Assembly (NCBI GenBank): GCA_051453625.1
Contig: JBOZIK010000001.1
Location: 130,556,617 to 130,620,616, forward strand
Source: Welwitschia mirabilis
Lineage: Eukaryota; Gnetophyta; Gnetopsida; Welwitschiales
DNA length: 64,000 nt
Reading direction: 5' to 3'
In this document: one piece after another, positions 61,026-64,000 of the stretch
Layout: each line of letters starts with the position of its first letter
Numbering within the stretch: the first letter of the stretch is position 1
Translations under genes and position numbers: made by a program
Notes under the pieces: model-generated
Database searches by the model: none
Told to the model about the DNA's origin: nothing
Seen by the model: the letters and a program-made list of their open reading frames with translations, nothing else

Positions 61026-61290
61026 ACTAATTACTTGCAGTCCACATAGAAGCCTTTAGCGTGGTATCCAATCCATCAGCGATAAATCTGGCCCAAAGCC
61101 CATGTTTTGCGCACACATAGTGCATTTCCTGGATGGGCATGCCCTTGGTCTCCGGTACAAAGAAGATAAAAAGAGTCATGACAGAGATCCATTCCCCTAA
61201 GAAGAAGGAAAGTCCCAAACTTGAATCTCATAGAGAGAATGAACAAGTGGATCAGCGTAGGACATGATGGATGCAAACAACACAAGATCC
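61026..61290 (-). pseudogene. STP-type monosaccharide/H+ symporter, C-terminal fragment
   Basis: STP proteins import hexoses with protons across the plasma membrane (major facilitator superfamily, 12 membrane segments). The minus strand gives LIHLFILSMRFKFGTFLLL in one frame, then, after a single frameshift near 61205, EWISVMTLFIFFVPETKGMP followed by IQEM. PETKG-[IV]-PI-E-EM is the conserved cytosolic motif after segment 12. GLWARFI follows, matching the WFW[KG]RF tail. The piece holds only the last one or two membrane segments and the tail. It begins abruptly next to the GH18 fragment. Confidence 0.82.
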
Positions 61291-61297
61291 ACCTTTT

Positions 61298-61674
61298 CTA
61301 AGCAACAATGACTCTGCCCATGTACTTCGTGAAGGTTGCATTATTTGCCTTAGAATGCTCACATTCAACGTCGATTCCAGCCGTGTGGTATTCCTTTATC
61401 AGCGACGAAAGAGATGTCATGGCGTTAAGTGCGAAGTTTGCGAGTTGGTGATGCACAGAGTCGTCGCCAAGACTAAGCACCACCCTTACATTCAGGTTGA
61501 TGGCTTTTATTGCTTTGACGAAGGGAGGGCTAGCCTTTTCAATTACCAGGATATGCTGAAGTTACCGTCAGTGGCGAAGTGACTGTGAGTGTTGGTGTAG
61601 TCTATTGCGAAAGCGATGATAAAAATGGAAATGGACGCATGTATGCTTTTTACACTCCTCTGTCATCGCTGAAA
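61298..61674 (-). pseudogene. GH18 chitinase-like (plant chitinase 2 type) fragment
   Basis: From 61674 downward: FSDDRGV, a frameshift, IIAFAIDYTNTHSHFATDG with the FAIDYT strand at 61611-61594, a stop and frameshift near 61530, then VKAIKAINLNVRVVLSLGDD, and after it LANFALNAMTSLSSLIKEYH. The catalytic strand at 61381-61355 reads AGIDVECEH. The family motif is D-G-x-D-x-D-x-E, so two acidic positions changed (D to A, D to E), while the catalytic Glu remains. It covers roughly the first 40 percent of a GH18 barrel and stops at the transporter fragment. No toxin function is implied. Confidence 0.82.
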
Positions 61675-62045
61675 ATGGAAGATGCAGTGCAGAAGAAATT
61701 GAGGGTGCTCATCGTTGGAGGCAGAAGTTACATCGGACGGCAAATGATTTGGGTGAGTCTAAAGAAAGACTATCCAACGTACGTCCTCACACGACCATCG
61801 AACAGCTCTTGATTTCATTTAAGATGGCAGGGGGCAGAGTTGTTTCGTGCATCTCTGGATGATCACGATGTGCTTGTTGGCGCACTCCGCCATGTGGACC
61901 TAGTCATGTCGGTGCTTGTCGGCAACCACCTTTGCAGCCACGCTATACTGCAGTAGCTGAAACTTGTTAGGGCGGTCTAAGTCTGCCGGGAACATTAAGT
62001 GATTTATCTCATCAGAGTTCGGAATGGATGCTAAGGTCATGAAAC
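61675..62045 (+). pseudogene. Pinoresinol-lariciresinol reductase-like (NmrA/isoflavone reductase family), N-terminal fragment
   Basis: This family uses NADPH to reduce lignans in the cytosol. The start ATG at 61675 opens MEDAVQKKLRVLIVGGRSYI. The Rossmann loop, GGTGYIG in the family, is GGRSYIG at 61717-61737, so the middle Gly is lost. HPTY-like PTYVLTRP follows, then a TGA at 61810 and a small frameshift. Next come QGAELFRASLDDHDVLVGAL and VDLVMSVLVGNH, a TAG, LKLVRAV, a frameshift, AGNIK-stop-FISSEFGMDAKVM (SSEFGMD at 62008-62028). The stop at LK-*-F replaces the usual Arg, compatible with CGA to TGA. It ends near the catalytic-domain start. It runs opposite to its neighbours. Confidence 0.88.
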
Positions 62046-62607
62046 TTTGCACTCAATTGGTAAAGGATTTGGAGGAATTCCCTTGATTTCCTGATATTTG
62101 CAGGGATTTTCTGAGACACTTTTGGTTTCGCGTTCACAGAAACTTCATATTTCAAATTTTTGCTAGAATCCGTGAGTCCGAGGCTTTGGCTTAGGCTCAT
62201 CAAGCTCGCTTCCTCCTCTACAACTCTTTCAACTTCATAAGAAGACGTGGACGAAGTCGATGTAGGAGAATTGATTGTGAGGAGAGAAAGCCTTCCGCGC
62301 TGCTGAAAGTTCTCAACTTCGGCACTGCAGGCACCAGATCAGGGGCAGCGGGATGCTGAATGAGATCCATTGCACATTGCCTTTTTGCAACCTTGGACTC
62401 CGTCACAATCCCGATCGGTACTTCTTGGGAGCTTTGCAAATCCTTTGCAGGAGAAGACATTAAATGTCATGATAACTTTTCTCTGTAAAATGCACAGCAA
62501 GGGTGCAGATGTGTCACTGTGCTTGCGTCTGCGTCTACATTTGAACGACAGATCCCTTGCACCGATCTGTGATTCATAGCGTAAAAAATGGAAGGCCGAT
62601 TTTCTTC
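62046..62607 (-). pseudogene. Unrecognised coding-like fragment at the 5' end of the element
   Basis: The minus strand has a Ser/Thr-rich and then acidic stretch in one frame: LSLLTINSPTSTSS, YEVERVVEEEASLMSLSQSL, SVNAKPKVSQKIPANIRKSR (about 62290-62050). Upstream frames offer two possible starts, at 62607 (MEENRPSIF) and 62460 (MSSPAKDL). I recognise no domain. GC content and codon texture resemble the captured pieces rather than the window. It could be an N-terminal exon of a regulatory protein or untranslated leader. Confidence 0.4.
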
Positions 62608-62633
62608 CATTTATTTTGCTTTCTTCTTCTTTG

Positions 62634-62850
62634 TGCTCACACCAATAAAGTGTAAGAGTCACACTTTTCAATTAAAATAATTGTTTATTTATGCATAGAG
62701 TTTTCTAACCATATTCCCTAACTACCTGAGATAATCTTTTTTCAGAATCTCACAGATACATGGTTCAGTTATGTATCTTACATAGGTTCATCCTCTCAAA
62801 TTAGTAATGAATCTAATCTTATTTGGAATGTTGACATTACATCCTTGTCA
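62634..62850 (-). repeat. Right (5') LTR of the gene-fragment element
   Basis: A 217-bp repeat, mate of 60037-60252. On the minus strand it ends GGTGTGAGCA, where the left copy has AATGTAAGCT; the differences are mostly G to A. The internal region then opens CAAAGAAGAAGAAAG with no recognisable primer site. Confidence 0.8.
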
Positions 62851-64000
62851 AAGACTGAGAATTTGGTTGAAATCACTCATTATAAGATTCAAAGAATTCA
62901 ACACAATTTGATGTAAGGATTCCATCTAATTGTTCTGATCTTGAGAACCATAGACACTTGTGGCTCTTCCTTGTTAATTATTAAAGTTCTAATCTATATT
63001 AATATGATGACTACTCTAACTAATAACACAAATTTTATGGTCTCTCTAAAGAAACATTAAACCTCCTCTAGTACCAATAGTAAGAACTCAAATAAAGGAC
63101 CAACTGTATTTGAGGGGGAAAAAAACCTTCCTAATTTAATAGCACCTAACTCTGTTTCTCGAGTAGATAAAGGGAAATTGAACACTTCTTCAAATGATTC
63201 TATATATGGGAAATTTTTTTGTCATTTCCTAGAACTTTACAATTCTACGAAACTATCATTAAAAAGTGAGCTAGGATTGCTTATCATTTCATAGATTCTC
63301 CTCAAAATCCAAAGTCTAGATTAAGTAAGTTTTATTGGTTGCTTCTCCCTAGCGAGTTCGTATAGGTTTTGGGCCTTGCAGATTTAACTAACATTTTCTT
63401 AGCTTTACTTTATCCTTTTCACTCACATCTTTCTGCCTACAATTGCTACTACTGCTATTAAAGATCCTGCTACCTTAGATGCCTCAAATCCACTTAAGCC
63501 CATCCTTTTAGGATTTTGAGGGTTATGATTCACTAATAAAAAAGCCTCTCCTAAGGAGTAGAAACACTAGTGTGAGGCTTTAACACTCCTACAACACCCT
63601 TTTTACAACATTCACGTTACCAAGGATCCTGTTAGAATGATTTCATAAGGATGAGATACTTTTGTACCTGCTCTTCTTCTCGCACCTGATTTGCTGTGCT
63701 TGTAACTAAATCATTGTAAAAAGGAATAAAAAAGAACTATGTGTTGAGGATGCACCACCTACGATGTAGTTTAACCATGGTAGACATTGCCTCTGCTTAT
63801 GGAACCCTTCTTCTGTGACACCGTCGGATCCTCAATCATAATGCTCTCAGCACTTTGGTTTTCATAACCTTTTGAAATTTATAAATACTTTTTATTCTAT
63901 ACTTTCTCAAACTAAGATCTATTTAAGTACTCCATGTTTTATTTAATTTATCATAAATATTTTTACTTTCATTACTAACATCATAAGTAATCTTTACCTT
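62851..64000. other. Unassigned DNA
   Basis: No coding frame, LTR or RNA gene was recognised. Confidence 0.45.

Larger units (their letters stand above)
60037..62850 (-). mobile_element. Small LTR retroelement carrying host-gene fragments
   Basis: Two direct repeats, 60037-60252 and 62634-62850, are about 90 percent identical by eye. On the minus strand each starts TGACAAGGATGTAATG and carries a CTGTATAAATAG-like promoter element. Next to the left repeat, the minus strand reads ATTAAGGGGGTGAT, a textbook polypurine tract before a 3' LTR. The 2.4 kb between them has no recognisable gag or pol. It holds broken pieces of a sugar transporter, a GH18 protein, a pinoresinol-lariciresinol reductase and an unrecognised gene, in GC-richer sequence. 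No clear primer site or target duplication was found. The retroelement reading is inferred from LTR plus polypurine tract. A repaired locus with two unrelated LTRs is the alternative. Confidence 0.7.

Noticed and set aside
61271-61582. Plus-strand 103-codon open frame as a novel gene
   Set aside because: It is antisense to the GH18 fragment. The minus strand carries the family blocks FAIDYT, VVLSLG and GIDVECE.
62339-62671. 110-codon minus-strand open frame as an intact small gene
   Set aside because: It starts inside the right LTR and no domain was recognised. The adjoining Ser-rich part is reachable in the same frame only through a stop.
60037-62850. Pack-MULE or Helitron as the carrier of the gene fragments
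   Set aside because: The flanking repeats are direct, not inverted. They start TGACAAGG with a polypurine tract beside one and a TATA-like site inside, and no Helitron 3' hairpin ending CTRR was seen.

Overview
The window looks like a gene-poor, very AT-rich plant nuclear region. It is dominated by old, nested and heavily mutated LTR retrotransposons: Ty1/copia, Athila-like Ty3/gypsy and a chromovirus. There is also an L1-type LINE, one CACTA transposon end, and fragments of typical plant genes (GDP-mannose pyrophosphorylase, STP-type sugar transporter, plant GH18 chitinase-like protein, pinoresinol-lariciresinol reductase). I cannot place it below 'seed plant'. No intact cellular gene, tRNA, rRNA or CRISPR array was found. 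Every recognisable reading frame carries stops or frameshifts. Boundaries given as approximate were set by eye.

Layout. 1-3.3 kb: degenerate copia element (-). About 6.7-12.25 kb: Athila-like gypsy with gag, protease, RT, RNase H and integrase (-). About 13.6-14.8 kb: copia 3' LTR (+). 14.8-17.2 kb: gypsy gag-protease remnant (+). 20.8-21.1 kb: CACTA terminus. 21.1-25.7 kb: internally deleted chromovirus (-). 26.0-26.7 kb: GDP-mannose pyrophosphorylase pseudogene (+). 32.6-40.4 kb: gypsy gag-protease element A (+). 41.05-42.17 kb: solo LTR of the same family (-). 44.45-45.66 kb: LINE (-). 45.7-59.6 kb: element B (+), split at 48689-56103 by element C (-) of the same family, with a perfect 5-bp target duplication.

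60.04-62.85 kb: the most unusual part. Two ~216-bp direct repeats look like short LTRs, with a polypurine tract beside one of them. They flank 2.4 kb of visibly GC-richer DNA with no recognisable gag or pol, holding broken pieces of at least three unrelated plant genes plus an unrecognised coding-like piece. The organisation resembles a gene-transducing retrotransposon of the maize Bs1 kind.

A second theme is a family of gypsy elements (A, B, C, a remnant and a solo LTR) sharing one layout: LTR, tRNA-Asp-type primer site, gag, protease, a conserved non-coding block, polypurine tract, LTR, with no RT or integrase. This suggests a non-autonomous family mobilised in trans. The Athila-like copy at 6.7-12.25 kb shows that pol-bearing relatives existed. 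Five N gaps interrupt the window, and two lie next to duplicated sequence.
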